64,000 bases of DNA from Zygaena filipendulae (taxonomy: Eukaryota; Arthropoda; Insecta; Lepidoptera; Zygaenidae). The DNA lies in the NCBI GenBank assembly GCA_907165275.2, contig OU015658.1, forward strand, positions 1,500,501 to 1,564,500. The letters are read 5' to 3'. The translations under genes were made by a program, and so were the position numbers. The notes under the pieces are model-generated. The model was not told where the DNA came from. It did not search any database and saw only the letters and a program-made list of their open reading frames with translations. Below, one piece after another: positions 1 to 11,950 of the stretch; position 1 is the stretch's first letter; the number at the start of each line of letters is the position of its first letter.

Positions 1-105
1 AAAATTCAACCCCTAAGGGGATGAAAAGGGGTTGCAAAGTTTGTATGGAACAATTTCACAGGAGCTCCAAAATTATCACGGGTGAGACCGCGCGGGACAG
101 CTATA
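1..105 (+). mobile_element. Helitron 3' end, cut by window edge
   Basis: Carries the AACCCCTAAGGGGATGAAAA body of a longer Helitron subtype also found at 10254, 12472 and 25795, ending GCGCGGGACAGCTA. Confidence 0.7.
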
Positions 106-202
106 GTCAAGTATATAATAATAAAATACAAATATAATATATTACATCGCAGTAGCCCAGAGTAGAAAGCGGAACACTGTGTAGGTACATCACACAAAAT
201 CC

Positions 203-411
203 GTTCCGATACCCGCGGCACCCGCGATAATTTCGGAGTTCCCGCGGGAATTCCGGATTACAATATAGCCATGTTACTGAGGGATAATGTAGCTTACTAA
301 TGGTAAAAGAATTTTTTAAATCGGTCCAGTAGTTTTTGAGTTAAATCGTAACAAACAAACAAACAAACAAAAATTCAAATCTTTCCTCTTTATAATATTA
401 GCATCTATAGA
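203..411 (-). mobile_element. Helitron (TCTATAC type)
   Basis: Ends TTATAATATTAGCATCTATAG on the 5' side; the hairpin side is eroded (GATACCCGCGGCACCCGCG). Confidence 0.7.
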
Positions 412-1929
412 TTTAATAAATAACCATTTCGCAATTTCCACGTGCTCTGCACAAGCATAACAGTGAACATTCATCTTAAGGGTATAAATAACTGTTGTGG
501 GCAGTGTTACCCTTACCTTTACGCCTTCACCAGTCCCTTGTAATCCCCGAAGCTTACGTTTGGGGCGAACTCGCCCTTTGTTATTCCTTTTCATTGAATT
601 TCTTCGTGAAAAAGTATCTGATGCTCATTGTTTATTCAACGAACCAACTCCTCGAGTATTTGCTGAGCCCCGCACAGCTAATCCCGTTTAGTTCATCAAT
701 ACCTTACCCTGACAACTTTTCCAAATCCCGGTATTACAAATGTGAGTTTGTTTGATACGCTTGTACGATTTAATTACTCAATTTGTATCTAATTTTCCAT
801 ACAAGTTGTCAAGGATACAGAAATGAACATAGAGTACCTACTTTAATTTCGAAAAACCGCTTGGAACACCAAGATGCAATTTAAAAATGCAATGTGATAA
901 ACGCCTGCGTGTAGATTTTCACTTGCAGCACTCGTTTTAGGACCGAAATACGTTTGAAATTGCAGGGAAAAGATGAAATAGATGTTACTCTAAGATTTTT
1001 TGGAGAGATATAAACTATTTGAATAGACAGTATTTAGATAACTTTTCTGTTTTGTTTTGCCTTAAAATATCACGATCAAATCCTGCAAATTCCCTCGGCT
1101 CCACACCTAAGCCTTGATGATCAGGGTCGAGGGCAGTCACGTCAAATCGTTATTATAATTTCCCTAAGCTCGCCTTCCCCAAATTCTTTTATGGTTTACG
1201 TAAGGCCTATTTTTCTTCTATCTTGTAAAAGATAAAGGGCATAAAAGAAGAAACAGCGGTCTTATAAATACAACGTTCGACGCAATTCAAAAGAGTGTTC
1301 CGTTCCCGCTTTTTATAACTAAAGCCTGAATTCCCCTTATTTCTGGGATATATGGTAAATAACATAAATATTTTATTAGTAGAATCTTTTATTCAAATCC
1401 CTTCGGCTGTTTTACAAACTTTCACATTGAAAATATTTTTAGGATTGTTAGGTATTTAGGAATATCTGTTAGTCGGTATGTTTGAACACACATTACGCAA
1501 CAACAGTAACAGGACTGTTTGGAAAGAAACTTAGCAAGTAGATATAGCATAATATGTCTTAACTGAAGATATAGGACGGTTTTTATCTCCACAAGTCAAT
1601 ATTTTGCACGGGGAATTTCGAAATTCGGTCAAGTGAAACCGTTGGGAACTATTTGTACAAGCAATAACCCTTTCGTTTAACTTGTAACAAGCTAGCTTTG
1701 TCAACAAGAAGTTGATGCTTTGTGAATGTAGGATTGAATAAATTCCTTTGAAACCCATCAAGGATAGAATTTTAAATAAAACTTTCAAATTGCGCAAAGT
1801 TCTTTCAAAAAATTTAGGAAGTTTCTGAACAAATTATATTAGCGAAGTAATATCTAAAATATATTTATTGTTACATGCGTAAGTATCAGTTTGGGCTTCT
1901 CTATAGGCTTCCTCGATAAATATGTTATC
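412..1929. other. no gene or repeat recognised
   Basis: AT-rich sequence with only short chance frames. Confidence 0.6.
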
Positions 1930-2036
1930 TAACACTGAAAGAATTTTACAAATCGGACCAGTAAGTAGTTCCTGAGATTAACGCGTTCAAACAAACAAAG
2001 AAACAAACTCTTCAGCTTTATAATATTAGTATAGAC
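1930..2036 (-). mobile_element. Helitron 5' fragment
   Basis: Only the 5' half (TTTATAATATTAGTATAGA) and the AATCGGACCAGTA segment remain. Confidence 0.6.
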
Positions 2037-2801
2037 TATAGATGACACGCGTACCTCGACCATTCATCAAGTTTGCTTTTGTTTCTTCTTCTATTTCGCT
2101 TTCATAGCGCGCCCGAGGATTGTCGTAAACTATCAAATGTTGCAAAAGTAAATGTACCTAATGTTAATAAAATAACTTTCCGTGGGGCATTTTATGACGA
2201 GAAGGGTCCGCGCGAAGGAAAATACGTAAAAAGAAACTTTCTCAGGAACAGAGTGGTCTACTCGTTTCTGTCTCCCTAGTCTACCGATGTGGTTCACCAT
2301 GGATAGGTACACTTTTTATAGCTATCTATAAATAGGTAGGTTGCTAATAACCCACACACATCACACACTATCACTCTCACAAATACACCCATGCACATGG
2401 TAACATACAAAACTGTAATTCTCTATCCCGGTTTTACTTTCTTGTTTAGTTTGATTTCATTATGTTGCCTTGTTTAGTTGTTTTGTTTCTTGTTTGGTTT
2501 TATTTCATTATTCTTTATTTTGTTTTTTATTTGTTTTGTTATTATTTAATTGTTTTCATTTGAGTTGTTCTGTATGTGTTCATTTGTGTTGTGTTTCTCC
2601 TCTTGCTTGAATAAATTTTTATTTCTTTCTTTCTATTTTTATTTTATATTTTTCTATTTGTACCTATACTAATATTAATAATTTTTGAGATCGGGACCTG
2701 GAGACCAATAATACATGTTATCCTAGATTAGGCTCCAGATCTCCTACTTTCCTTATTTAAAACACATTTCATGTACTTTTGTGGAGACGAATAAATGATA
2801 T

Positions 2802-3048
2802 TATTATCTCAGACCAAAAAAAACTAAAGTCGGAACGCGTAGAACAAACAAGTGAAGCCAGGAAAAAGACACCATCGCCGTGCACGTACACAGAAACACG
2901 CACACACTTACAAGTAAAAGACACCATAAATCCTAAGTAAACTTTGCAAACATATACACTTTCCTAAGCACCACATGCATACGCAACCGCTTCACTTCGT
3001 TGTTCGAGACGTTCCGTCTTTAGTTATTATTTGGTCTGAGATTATTAT
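2802..3048. mobile_element. MITE with 55-60 bp TIRs
   Basis: ATTATCTCAGACCAAA at the left pairs with TTTGGTCTGAGATTATT at the right, and the pairing continues through GAACAA and GAAGTGAAGC with gaps. The interior is ACAC-rich. Confidence 0.7.
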
Positions 3049-3584
3049 TATTATTAATCTAAATTCTACAGATATTTATTATCACTATTTTTCAGGGTCC
3101 CGTGACCATTTGTCCAATACAAAACGGAAACCCTATATAATTTCAAGTCTGTGCGTATATTATTGGCACTATACCTGCTCGTAGATGAAATATGGCAGGC
3201 GAATTTTGGTATCTATTGGAAATACTGAAAAAAAAAAAAAAGTTGGTAATGTTTTTTTTTTAAAGGTAAAAACATTAGAATGTTACTTTGAAAAACTACT
3301 ATAGGATAGGTAAACAAAGACATATTGCCGAGTTCAACGCTGCCCTATTTCATATTCCTCCCGCGTCCCGGCCCTGCTGTGTTAAAGAGACATAACAAAG
3401 GATACCGCGGACAGCTATATAATGTTAGTCAGAAGGGTATTACAGTGTTCACGAGAATCAAAAAACATGCCAAAACTAAGATTTTCGTGTGTATACGATT
3501 AGATTCTAAGATTTACGCACGTTGGATCTCATTTTTTTTTGTCCCATTTCTCAGATATTACCTACCTACGTTTGGATCCAATTC

Positions 3585-3846
3585 TCGACGACCCGATCGG
3601 CGCAGTAGGTGACCACGCCAACCCGCTAATGAAAAGGTTCCGTGTTCGATTCCCGGTGGAGGTGGACTTTGTGTGATGAACACAGGGTTCCACTTTGCAG
3701 TCTGGGCGTGTTTATATACATATTTGTAGTAAGTATAATACATATGTAATTCTGTGTAGTATATACCAGGTTTGCTTGGTTTCCACGACACAAGCTAATA
3801 ATAGCTTAGTGTGGGATCGAGTAGAACTGTGTGTTGTGAAACGGAT
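3585..3846 (+). mobile_element. tRNA-headed SINE
   Basis: The head has an A-box-like GATCGGCGCAGTAGGTGACC and the B-box GTTCGATTCCCGG; the body runs GATGAACACAGGGTTCCACTT to GTGTGTTGTGAA. Four more copies occur in the window. Confidence 0.82.
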
Positions 3847-4197
3847 TATTAATATTCATTTATTTATATTAAATTGAGGCTTTTTAAAGTATAAATTTAG
3901 TAAATTTAATAATTATATTAATTTAATTTAATTTATTTATTATTATTATTATAACCATTGCCGTTACTCGTTCTTCAGTGTTATGCTATTCACAAAGTTG
4001 TCGCGAGAGGACGTTTTGCTAGCTACGGCAGCGACTGTTGTACTTTTAAATAACAAAAGAAAAACAAAAAAACCAAAGCTACTAAGTTGTATAACATGTT
4101 ATTATAACCTTCAGTGTCCACATTATCTGGAACATGTATGACATGTTATGTTATATACTTAGTCTGTACGCACCTTTATATACCTAGGTATTTAACC

Positions 4198-4670
4198 GCC
4201 GCACTCAGAGTCGACTTTAATGATTACTTAGTTAAGTATAGATTTTTAAAACAAAACTGCCGCAATCAGACAAGTTTAATAAATTAATGTTAATTGGCAT
4301 TTAACTAATTAAGTTACATCTCATTAACGGCCGCACTCAGAGTCGACTTTAATGATTACTTAGTTAAGTATAGATTTTTAAAACAAAACTGCTGCAATCA
4401 GAGACGTTCAGTAAATTAATGTTAATTGGCATTTAATGAGATGTAACTTAATTAGTCAAATGCCAATTAACACTAATTTATTAAACTTATCTGATTGCGG
4501 CAGTTTTGTTTTAAAAATCTATACTTAACTAAGTAATCATTAAAGTCGACTCTGAGTGCGGCGGTAAATTCCAATTAACATTAATTTACTGAACATCTCT
4601 GATTGCGGCAATTTTGTTTTAAAAATCCATACTTAACTAAGTAATCATTAAAGTCGACTCTGAGTGCGGC
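4198..4670. mobile_element. foldback MITE nested inside a copy of itself
   Basis: Outer copy arms are 4198-4328 and 4564-4670; the inner copy, about 4326-4563, sits at the centre of the outer one between TAA repeats. Ends are GCCGCACTCAGAGTCGAC and its complement. The 3-bp TTA/TAA flanks, seen also at 40535-40770, suggest a PIF/Harbinger-type MITE. Confidence 0.82.
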
Positions 4671-5032
4671 AATAAGTGTTATATTAAATTTAGAACCTCC
4701 TGTTCGACTTACACTACGTTAGGCTCAACACACGCCTACCTGCCCATTACTAGTGTACGTTTTGCCACCACTCCACACGCCGTGCACGGCGTCCCCGGAG
4801 GAATGGTTGTAACGCAATTTATTTAAGTGTAAGTTACATTACCCTCGTTAAATTGGTGTCTCTCGATGTTTAACCTTTGTTAGCAATTAAGTAAATAATC
4901 ATGTACTAATAAAGTCACTTTATCGGTATAATAAACCGTCTCGATTATTTACACTCAGCCACAGATAATATAATACTATACTACTCAGATGATGGTTGTT
5001 TCAGTTCGAAAAACAGTTTTACAAACGCGAAT

Positions 5033-5742
5033 AGGATAGTTTCCGGGGCACGGAAATCAAAATTCTATTTAGTCCGTCGGTATGATAATAAAAATTTATA
5101 GACACGTATTTTTTGCTTTTCCAAATTATTGAAAAAATGCGAAAACAAAACGCATTGAAGTTTAGGAGTGGGGGGCTCTTGACGTCATAATGTGCCTTGA
5201 ACCGTACTGAAATTTAATGTATCTCCGTTATTTTTCACTAGCTGCCCCCCGCGGTTTCACCCGCGTGAGTTTCGGAATTCCCGCAGGAACTTTTTTTTTT
5301 AAGTAGCCTAAGCCTTGTAACATCAACTATCTGCCAGTGAAAGTCCCGTTAAAATCCGTTTCAGTGATTAGCCGGAACAAACAGACAGATAGAAAGACAG
5401 ACAAAATTTTAAAAATAGATTTTTTTATGTAAGTACTTACCGTATATACTTATTAGAATACTAGCTGTGCCCTGCGGTTTCACCGCATTTCGGAGTTCCC
5501 GCGGAAATTTCGGGATAAAAAGTACCCTATGTACTTATCTGTATTCTGTATCCCTTATAACGTGCATGCCAAATTTCATCTAAATCCGTTCAGCCGTTTT
5601 TGCGTGATTGAGTAACAAACATCCACACTTTCACATTTATAATAGGTATTAGTAGGATTACGTAAAAATTAAAAAATACGTGTCCAATATTTTTTATAAA
5701 TTTACAAGACGGACTAAAAAGTAAAATTTGGTTGACAAGCCC
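5033..5742. mobile_element. AT-target MITE split by Helitrons
   Basis: Left half 5033-5237 and right half 5658-5742 belong to one copy. The join GTTATTTTTCA/TTACGTAAAAAT reproduces the uninterrupted sequence seen in other copies. Two Helitron segments (5238-5657) occupy the gap at an A/T junction, as Helitrons do. Confidence 0.85.
5238..5657 (-). mobile_element. two Helitron segments in tandem
   Basis: CTAG-type ends at 5238 and 5461. The left segment (5238-5460) has an unusual body with AGACAGATAGAAAGACAGAC; the right one is a TCC-type copy ending at 5657. Both sit inside the MITE at 5033-5742. Confidence 0.78.
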
Positions 5743-5935
5743 ATTTTGGATTTTTTTATAGGAAACTACCTACTTATGTATTTTTACCGGATTAAAAAAT
5801 ATCCCATATCACTTTCTGATCATCTGTCTTTGTGTAAAAAGTAGCTCTACACTATTGACTCTGGGCACGAAGAAACATAGGAATTAGAAAATTATCTAAC
5901 ATAAATTTTAATACTTGAACGAATTCAATATACGT

Positions 5936-6075
5936 TTTTTTTTTTATGTCATAGGGGGCAAACGGGCAAGTGGTACACCTGATGGTAAGTAATTACCGCC
6001 GCCCATAGACATCTGCAACACCAGAAGGCATGCAGGTGCGTTGCCGACCTGCAATGGGGATGGGAACTGACTTTC
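5936..6075 (+). repeat. ATAGGGGGCAAACGGGCAAG-type dispersed repeat
   Basis: CATAGGGGGCAAACGGGCAA, TACCGCCGCCCATAGACAT and GCAGGTGCGTTGCCGACCTG. Another common lepidopteran repeat; other pieces lie at 10910-10962 and 31925-32042. Confidence 0.75.
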
Positions 6076-6189
6076 AAGTGGGGCTCCCGGAACACACTGT
6101 TAGGTGCTTGGCGACAGATTTGCAACTTGATACCTACCTACCTATCGAACTCAAAAATCTAACATACAGAATTGTCATTACATTCAAAA

Positions 6190-6396
6190 CTAGTTCTGTT
6201 CCGCGCGGTTTCACGGTTCACCCGCGATAATTTCGGAGTTCCCGCGGGAATTCCGGATTACAATATAGCCTATGTTACTCAAGGATAATGTAGCTTTCTA
6301 ATGGTGAAAGAATTTTTCAAATCGGTGCAGTAGTTTTTGAGTTAAATCGTAACAAACAAAAAATCAAATCTATCCTCTTTATAATATTAGTATAGA
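6190..6396 (-). mobile_element. Helitron (TCTATAC type)
   Basis: Minus-strand start TCTATACTAATATTATAAAG; the interior differs from the TCC type (ATAGCCTATGTTACTC). The hairpin is partly duplicated (GGTTTCACGGTTCACCCGCG). Confidence 0.8.
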
Positions 6397-6431
6397 TTTA
6401 TAAATCCCGAGGGAATCTCGAATGTACGAGA

Positions 6432-6854
6432 GTGAATTCGCGGGAGCGGCTAGTTAATGATGTTGTGAATGACCTTTCCGGTCTGAATAGAATTCGATTC
6501 GCTAATTGTGGAGTCACCTTTACCGATATTCCAAAAAAAACCGTACGTAGGTACTTTACTGCCTACAAATGGATTACGTATATTTCGCGTAGTGGTCGGG
6601 CACACGATCGCCGTGAGGTGAGTTTTGTGGGTGTCGCTCAAAAATGGATCCGCAGCCGCACACAAAAGAATCAATTTTCCGCGCCTATTGTGACCCCATT
6701 TGCAAAACGAGCCCATTGTTCGATTTTGATGGATCATTGTATACGCCTTGTTTTGGTGGAAGTAACTGATAACTGTAGAGTTGATGTATTACGGTACGGA
6801 CCCTCGGATAGGCTTATTTTTATCTTAAGCGTATATTGTGTTAGGTACTCGTAG
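6432..6854 (+). other. unassigned 140-codon frame
   Basis: A frame starting MNSRERLVNDVVNDLSGLN in sequence somewhat richer in G+C than its surroundings (6410-6860). I recognise no domain, and a 95-codon frame exists on the opposite strand. It could be a decayed retroelement or exon fragment. Not called as a gene. Confidence 0.15.
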
Positions 6855-7005
6855 CCTAATCTTAAATTTCAATGTATTTTTTTATCCACAAATATACAAT
6901 GTGACTTAAATATCGCCAACCTATAAATAGTTTCCCTCTAATAGTTACCGAATCGACGCGATCAGAGTTAAGAGAACCATAGAAACCGCTGTGATAACCG
7001 CATAG

Positions 7006-7190
7006 AAACTCCCACTCCTCATTTATTTATATCCTCCCTCAAACTCCCACTCCTCATTTATTATCCACCCTCAAACTCCCACTCCTCATTTATTATCCTC
7101 TCTCAAACTCCCACTCCTCATTTATTATCCTCCCTGAAACTCCCACTCCTCATTTATGATCCTCCCTGAAACTCCCACGCCCCATTTATT
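7006..7190 (+). repeat. 32-bp minisatellite, about 6 copies
   Basis: Unit AAACTCCCACTCCTCATTTA plus TTATCCTCCCTC with small changes; the first unit has an extra TTTA. Confidence 0.92.
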
Positions 7191-7211
7191 TTAACCCACA
7201 CTTTTAAGATA

Positions 7212-7372
7212 CTAGCTAATCCTGCCGCAGTTCCACCAGCACGAATTCCGGTATACACGCGGGAGTTCCCAGATAAAAGAATCTTATATCACTTAGGGAT
7301 ACTCATTATATCGGTGAAAGAATTTTTTGGATCGGTTCAGTAGTACAAATATATAAAAAGATCAAATCTTCA
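7212..7372 (-). mobile_element. Helitron, degraded
   Basis: CTAGCTAATCCTGCCGCAG end and the GTGAAAGAATTTTTTGGATC segment are recognisable. Confidence 0.6.
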
Positions 7373-7719
7373 AAAAAAATAAGTTCGTATTTCTATTGAA
7401 TTTTATGAAAAATCGTTCAGCTTTTACGGAAATGATCGGTAAAACATATACCTATATTATATAGATAAAAGCGAACACATATTTATAATCTTTTGCATTT
7501 ATTAGTTCCAACTGTAAGCAAACACAGTAGCACAATAAAATTGATGGAACAAAAGTCAAAAATATTCATAAAAATTGAAAATAATAAAAAAAATTGAAAT
7601 TTAAAGTAATTTTGCAGAAGAGTTATTACTATTATTATTATTACGTAAGTAATATCTACACAGATAACATTTAATTTCAAGTTATTTTTGTGTTCACCTC
7701 TTTGTATTCTAGGTACATC

Positions 7720-7922
7720 TATTATTACTTATATTAAAAAGAGGAATGATTTGAGTTTTTGTTTGTTTGTTACGATTTACCCAAAAACTACTGGACCGAT
7801 TTCAAAAATTCTTTCACGATTAGAAAGCTACATTATCCCTAAGTAAGATAGACTATATTGTAATCTGAATTTCCCACGGGAACTTCAAAATTATTGCGGG
7901 TGAAACCGCGCGGGACAGCTAG
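7720..7922 (+). mobile_element. Helitron
   Basis: Ends GCGGGTGAAACCGCGCGGGA then CAGCTAG, a few bases left of the mariner target site. Confidence 0.78.
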
Positions 7923-7929
7923 CCTTATA

Positions 7930-9220
7930 CGTGGGGCGCACTATAAGTTTCCGGAATGAATATGAAAAAATACTATTAAAGGTACAAAATTAATTTATTG
8001 TTTTTCAAAATAATCTCCCTTGGCGTCTATGCACTTTTTCATTCGATGAAACCAGTTTTGAAAACTTTTGTGCCAATCCTCTGTGGTGACCTCTGAAACG
8101 TGTTTTTCATACTCCTCGACAGCCTCTTCTGGTGATGAAAATCGTTGACCGCGTAATTGGTTCTTAATTTTTGGGAACAGAAAAAAGTCACAAGGTGCCA
8201 GGTCGGGACTGTATGCAGGATGACTCATGAGTTCTACATTTTTCGCCTTCAAAAAGTCGTTTGTCTGTCTGGCCGTGTGAGAACTAGCATTGTCGTGGTG
8301 CAGGATGATACGGCGTTTACGGTTATTTTTACGGAGTTCGTCAATAACTTCCGGCAAACAAATGGTCGTGTACCAGTCACTATTCACTGTACGACGATTC
8401 TCTAAAGCAACAGTAGCCACGTGTCCAGTTTTATTAAAAAAAGAAGCAATCATCCGCTTAGATGCACTTTTCACGCGCGCCACTTTGGTTGGTTTCGGCT
8501 CATCTTGAAAGACCCATACGCTCGATTGCTGCTTTGTTTTGGGATCGTAGCAATAAATCCATGTTTCGTCACCTGTTACTATGTCTCACACCAAATTTGA
8601 CGCACCTTCGTTGAATCTGGTAAGCATGGCACTGCACCAAGTGACGCGGTCCGTTTTTTGAGCCTCGGTCAAGTTGTGTGGGATCCACCGCGAGCACAGC
8701 TTTCTCACACCCAAATGTTTGTGTAGGATTAATTGTATTTGACTCATGCCTATTTCTAAGGATGCGCGAATTTCATGGTAGGTCACATGCCTGTCTGTTT
8801 CAATCATACGGCGCACAGCATCGATGTTTTTGTTGGTCACAGCGGTGGACGGCCGACCATCGCGAGATTCGTCACTGAGATTGATACGACCACGCTTGAA
8901 TTCTGCAAACCAGCTATAAACAGTTGTCTTGCATGGTGCTTCATTGCCAAAAGCTGTTTCAAGCCGAGCGATGCTCTGTTGAGCTGTCAAATTACACTTA
9001 AAATCGTAGAAAATCATACTACGAAAATTTTCCCGAGTTAAATCCATGTTGATGCAGACACACAATTTTTTAAATGGCGCCACAAGGTAAAAACAAAAGA
9101 CAGTCAGATGAAACAAACTGCATTCTACAGCCAAAGAGTTCTATTTTCAAATGTTGCAATACATTTTTAAATATTGTTTATGTAAGTGGCCAGTTCCGGA
9201 AACTTACAGTGCGCCCTATG
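7930..9220 (-). mobile_element. complete mariner-family DNA transposon
   Basis: The element is 1291 bp, the normal size for mariner, and lies between TA target duplications (7928-7929 and 9221-9222). Its terminal inverted repeats pair well: the left end begins CGTGGGGCGCACTATAAG and the right end, read on the minus strand, begins CATAGGGCGCACTGTAAG, both continuing into TTTCCGGAA. The transposase frame fills the interior on the minus strand. A Helitron ends about 6 bp to the left (7922). The termini and the coding frame are well preserved, which suggests a fairly recent insertion. Confidence 0.95.
7995..9047 (-). pseudogene. mariner transposase, one in-frame stop
   Basis: This frame encodes the transposase that would cut and paste the surrounding element. 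I start at the Met beginning MDLTRENFRS (9047), because the upstream Met at 9134 adds residues unlike the family. The frame is 351 codons including both stops, matching the usual 345-350 residues. An N-terminal helix-turn-helix region precedes the catalytic part. The acidic triad is visible: D in TGDETW, D in LHHDNASSHTA, and D in SPDLAPCDFFLF, with exactly 34 residues between the second and third, the mariner D,D34D signature. The frame is broken once, by TGA at 8586-8588 between GASNLV and DIVTGDETW, just before the first catalytic Asp. No frameshift is needed. It is therefore probably inactive unless the stop is read through or is a sequencing error. Confidence 0.93.
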
Positions 9221-9950
9221 TATAAAATAAATAAAAATAAAAATTTTCAGACAAGTTGCGTCCATAGATGTCAGTGAAATATACTTTGATTTAACTATGT
9301 TTACTGCAGGCTGAAATATTCTGCGCAGTTTTGTGAGTGAATAAAAAAGTATCTATATCTAGAACAACAAAGTTAAATTGCTACATTATTTATGTGTACT
9401 TTTACCGATCACTTTTCCATACTACGTGACTTTGAGCCTGATGGATCATAAAACACAACTTTCCCCTAACAAGCCACTAGAAGATGCTTTTTCTTAAACG
9501 AAGTTTATAGTAGGGTCGATTTATTTTATTGAACAATCGATAAAGTCAATTTATGCTGTGGATCGATCGTTAGAAGTTAGAACCAATTTTATTAGACTAT
9601 CAATCCACCTTCACTGCAAAAACGATGCTTACTTAATTGGGAAAAATAACGCCCTAACCCTATACGAGTAGATGCAATCGAATAACAAGAACGCAGTTCA
9701 TTGATTAATTATTCATTTCATCACGCAACAAACCCTTACCTACAGTAAAAGATAAATCATTTCTGACAATACTTGTGTTGGGGTGCGTATAATATGAGAA
9801 GCAATCATTTTGCCGGTTCAACTCATAGGTGAGTACGGGCTGCACGAAAATTTTAATAAACGGATGTAAAATCTCTAGTAAACTTGCTTTTTAAATAAAT
9901 TGGTGAGTGTACATACAGTATACGCCGAAAAAATAAACAGTTGGAGGTTT

Positions 9951-10212
9951 AAAGCGGCTACACACGGCCCTAAAATCAGAGGTGATATCGGGCGTAATAT
10001 TGCCAGGTTGCAAAACCTAATAGCAGGACAGACCAGCCAGCAAAAAGGCCTTATAATCCTCAATAATTTAGTGCATCCGTAATAATGTGGATTCGGCCTT
10101 TTAACTCAAATGTCCGGCCAAACTGGCTGATCTGTTCCGCTATTAGGTTTGACGCTGGCAACATTACTCCCGATATCGCCTCTGATTTTAGGGCCGAGTG
10201 TAGCCACTTTTA
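9951..10212. mobile_element. foldback MITE with ~110-bp arms
   Basis: AAAGCGGCTACACACGGCCC pairs with GGGCCGAGTGTAGCCACTTT, and the arms remain similar through CCTAATAGC and CAGCCAG. Non-coding; short frames on both strands come from the arms. Confidence 0.78.
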
Positions 10213-10253
10213 TTCTAATATAACCGCTTTGCACAACATTATTATTACCGTAA

Positions 10254-10512
10254 ACAGTAAATCTATACAGTATATAAAATGCTTTGTCTCGAATGACTGA
10301 CCGCCGAATCAACGCACAGCCTAAACCGCTGATCGTGGAGACCTGAAACTTGGAGGGTGTGTTCTTTGTATGACGTAGGCATCCGATAAGAAAGGATTTT
10401 TGAAAATTCAACCTCTAAGGGGATGAAAATGATAAGGGGTTGCAAAGTTTGTATGGAAAAATTCCGCGGGAACTTCGAAATTATCGCGGGTGAAACCGCG
10501 CTGGGAGAGCCA
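10254..10512 (+). mobile_element. Helitron, long subtype
   Basis: Begins near ATATAAAATGCTTTGTCTCG, contains CTTGGAGGGTGTGTTCTTTG and the GGGGATGAAAA body, and ends with the hairpin; the CAGCTAG terminus is mutated. Confidence 0.72.
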
Positions 10513-10782
10513 GTGTTACTATAAAAAAAAAACAATTAGGACTCTACCTATACGCAATATTTTAGATGACGTCTTGACAGTAAATTTAACTTCTTTCCTG
10601 ATAATAGTAATACTGTTAATACTGTTAAGTAATACTGTTTCGGTTCTCATAATAATAATACTGCACCAGTCCAACTTTTTTTTTATTTACTTATTCAGTT
10701 TAAATCAGTTTTCCGGTACCTATCAATAGTACAAATTCAGCTTAGTTTGAGACCAGGTAGCGCTGTGTGATATCATAAAGTA

Positions 10783-11166
10783 TTTTTCATTACTCATACT
10801 CGGAAAGTACGTCTGAAGTTGCCTGAGAAGCGGGTTGAAAGTAACACTTTTTAGCCCTAGGGAGAATCGCTTTCAACTGACAGCTGGATACTGCAGAAAC
10901 TCAAGTTTTTTTTTATGTCATAGGGGGCATACTTACTGGCCAGTAGCACACCTAATGGTTGATTTATGTAAAATAAAATTCACTCAGTTTTTTCTTTAGC
11001 TAATTCCTATTTTTATTTTAACTTTCCTTGCATTCGTAATGAAAAGCACAGTGTTCTCCTCGGGATAAAGACTTATTTAGTCCCTCGAACTGTTGGCTCA
11101 CTACGCTCGGGCGCAGTGAGGGGCAGTAAATAAGTTACTTTCATCCCTAGGATAACAATGTACTAT
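10783..11166 (+). repeat. dispersed repeat also at 38551-39136
   Basis: Shares TTTCATTACTCATACTCGG, GAGAATCGCTTTCAACTGAC, CTTTCCTTGCATTCGTAATG and CCTAGGATAACAATGTACTA in the same order as the second copy. Confidence 0.8.
10910..10962 (+). repeat. ATAGGGGGC repeat, start only
   Basis: TTTATGTCATAGGGGGCATA to CACACCTAATGG, inside the repeat at 10783-11166. Confidence 0.7.
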
Positions 11167-11177
11167 TTATAATATTT

Positions 11178-11343
11178 ATGGATAAAAGTAGGTGCCCTAT
11201 GTTCTTTTCTGTACCCCTGACAACGTGTATAAAAAATTTCATGAGGAGCGGTTAGGTAGTTATGCTCACCCGATCATCATGAAATTTTGGCATTAAAGCG
11301 TAACAAACTAACGAACTCACATTTTATACGTATATATTAGTAC
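11178..11343 (-). mobile_element. Helitron, degraded
   Basis: GTACCCCTGACAACGTGTAT and the GCGTAACAAACTAACGAAC segment place it in the family; the hairpin is lost. Confidence 0.6.
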
Positions 11344-11874
11344 TAGCTGTTGGCCGCGGTTTGATCTAGAGACAGACAGACCGACAGAAAGAAAGAAAAC
11401 CGTGTTGCTTTCGCATTAATAGTATTAGTGTGGATTGTTGGTCTGTTTTCAGTGGAATAAGCAGTGAGCAGTTTAGCTTACCACTTATTTCACTGTGCAC
11501 AGTGTAGCACGGAGGTTTCCGTGACAACGGTATCGCGTGCGGAGCTGGGGCGGAAGTTGGAATCGTTCCTCGTTAATAGCGGCGGAGCTTCGGGCTTCGG
11601 GCTAGATAATAGTGGTACAGAGCACCGCACGTTTGTACTGTCAGTTAACAAAAACTAGGGTTGTTACAGAGCTTCGACTCCGATTTCGAAAAGTCGCAAC
11701 TTCCAACTGATATCGCACCTCCGGTTCCGACTTCGGCTTAGAGAGTTTTATTCGGAGATTTATGCGTCACGCACGATGAACCTCCCCACGTACTTTCTGT
11801 AGTCGATTACTCTTTTATTATACGCAGTACGAATGATATAAGGTTAATTATTTACAAATCTTCTTCTGCCACCA

Positions 11875-11950
11875 CCTCCGACTCCGATTCCAGTTCCGAC
11901 TCCGACAAACCAAACTTCGATTCCGACTTCAGTTCCGATAAAACTACCTC
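11875..11950 (+). repeat. degenerate TCCGAC repeat
   Basis: CTCCGACTCCGATTCCAGTT and similar hexamer derivatives; weaker traces extend left to 11666. Confidence 0.7.

Noticed and set aside
7006..7190. CRISPR-like regular repeats (also 50140-50700 and 54037-55300)
   Set aside because: These are contiguous tandem repeats without unique spacers, in a eukaryotic genome.
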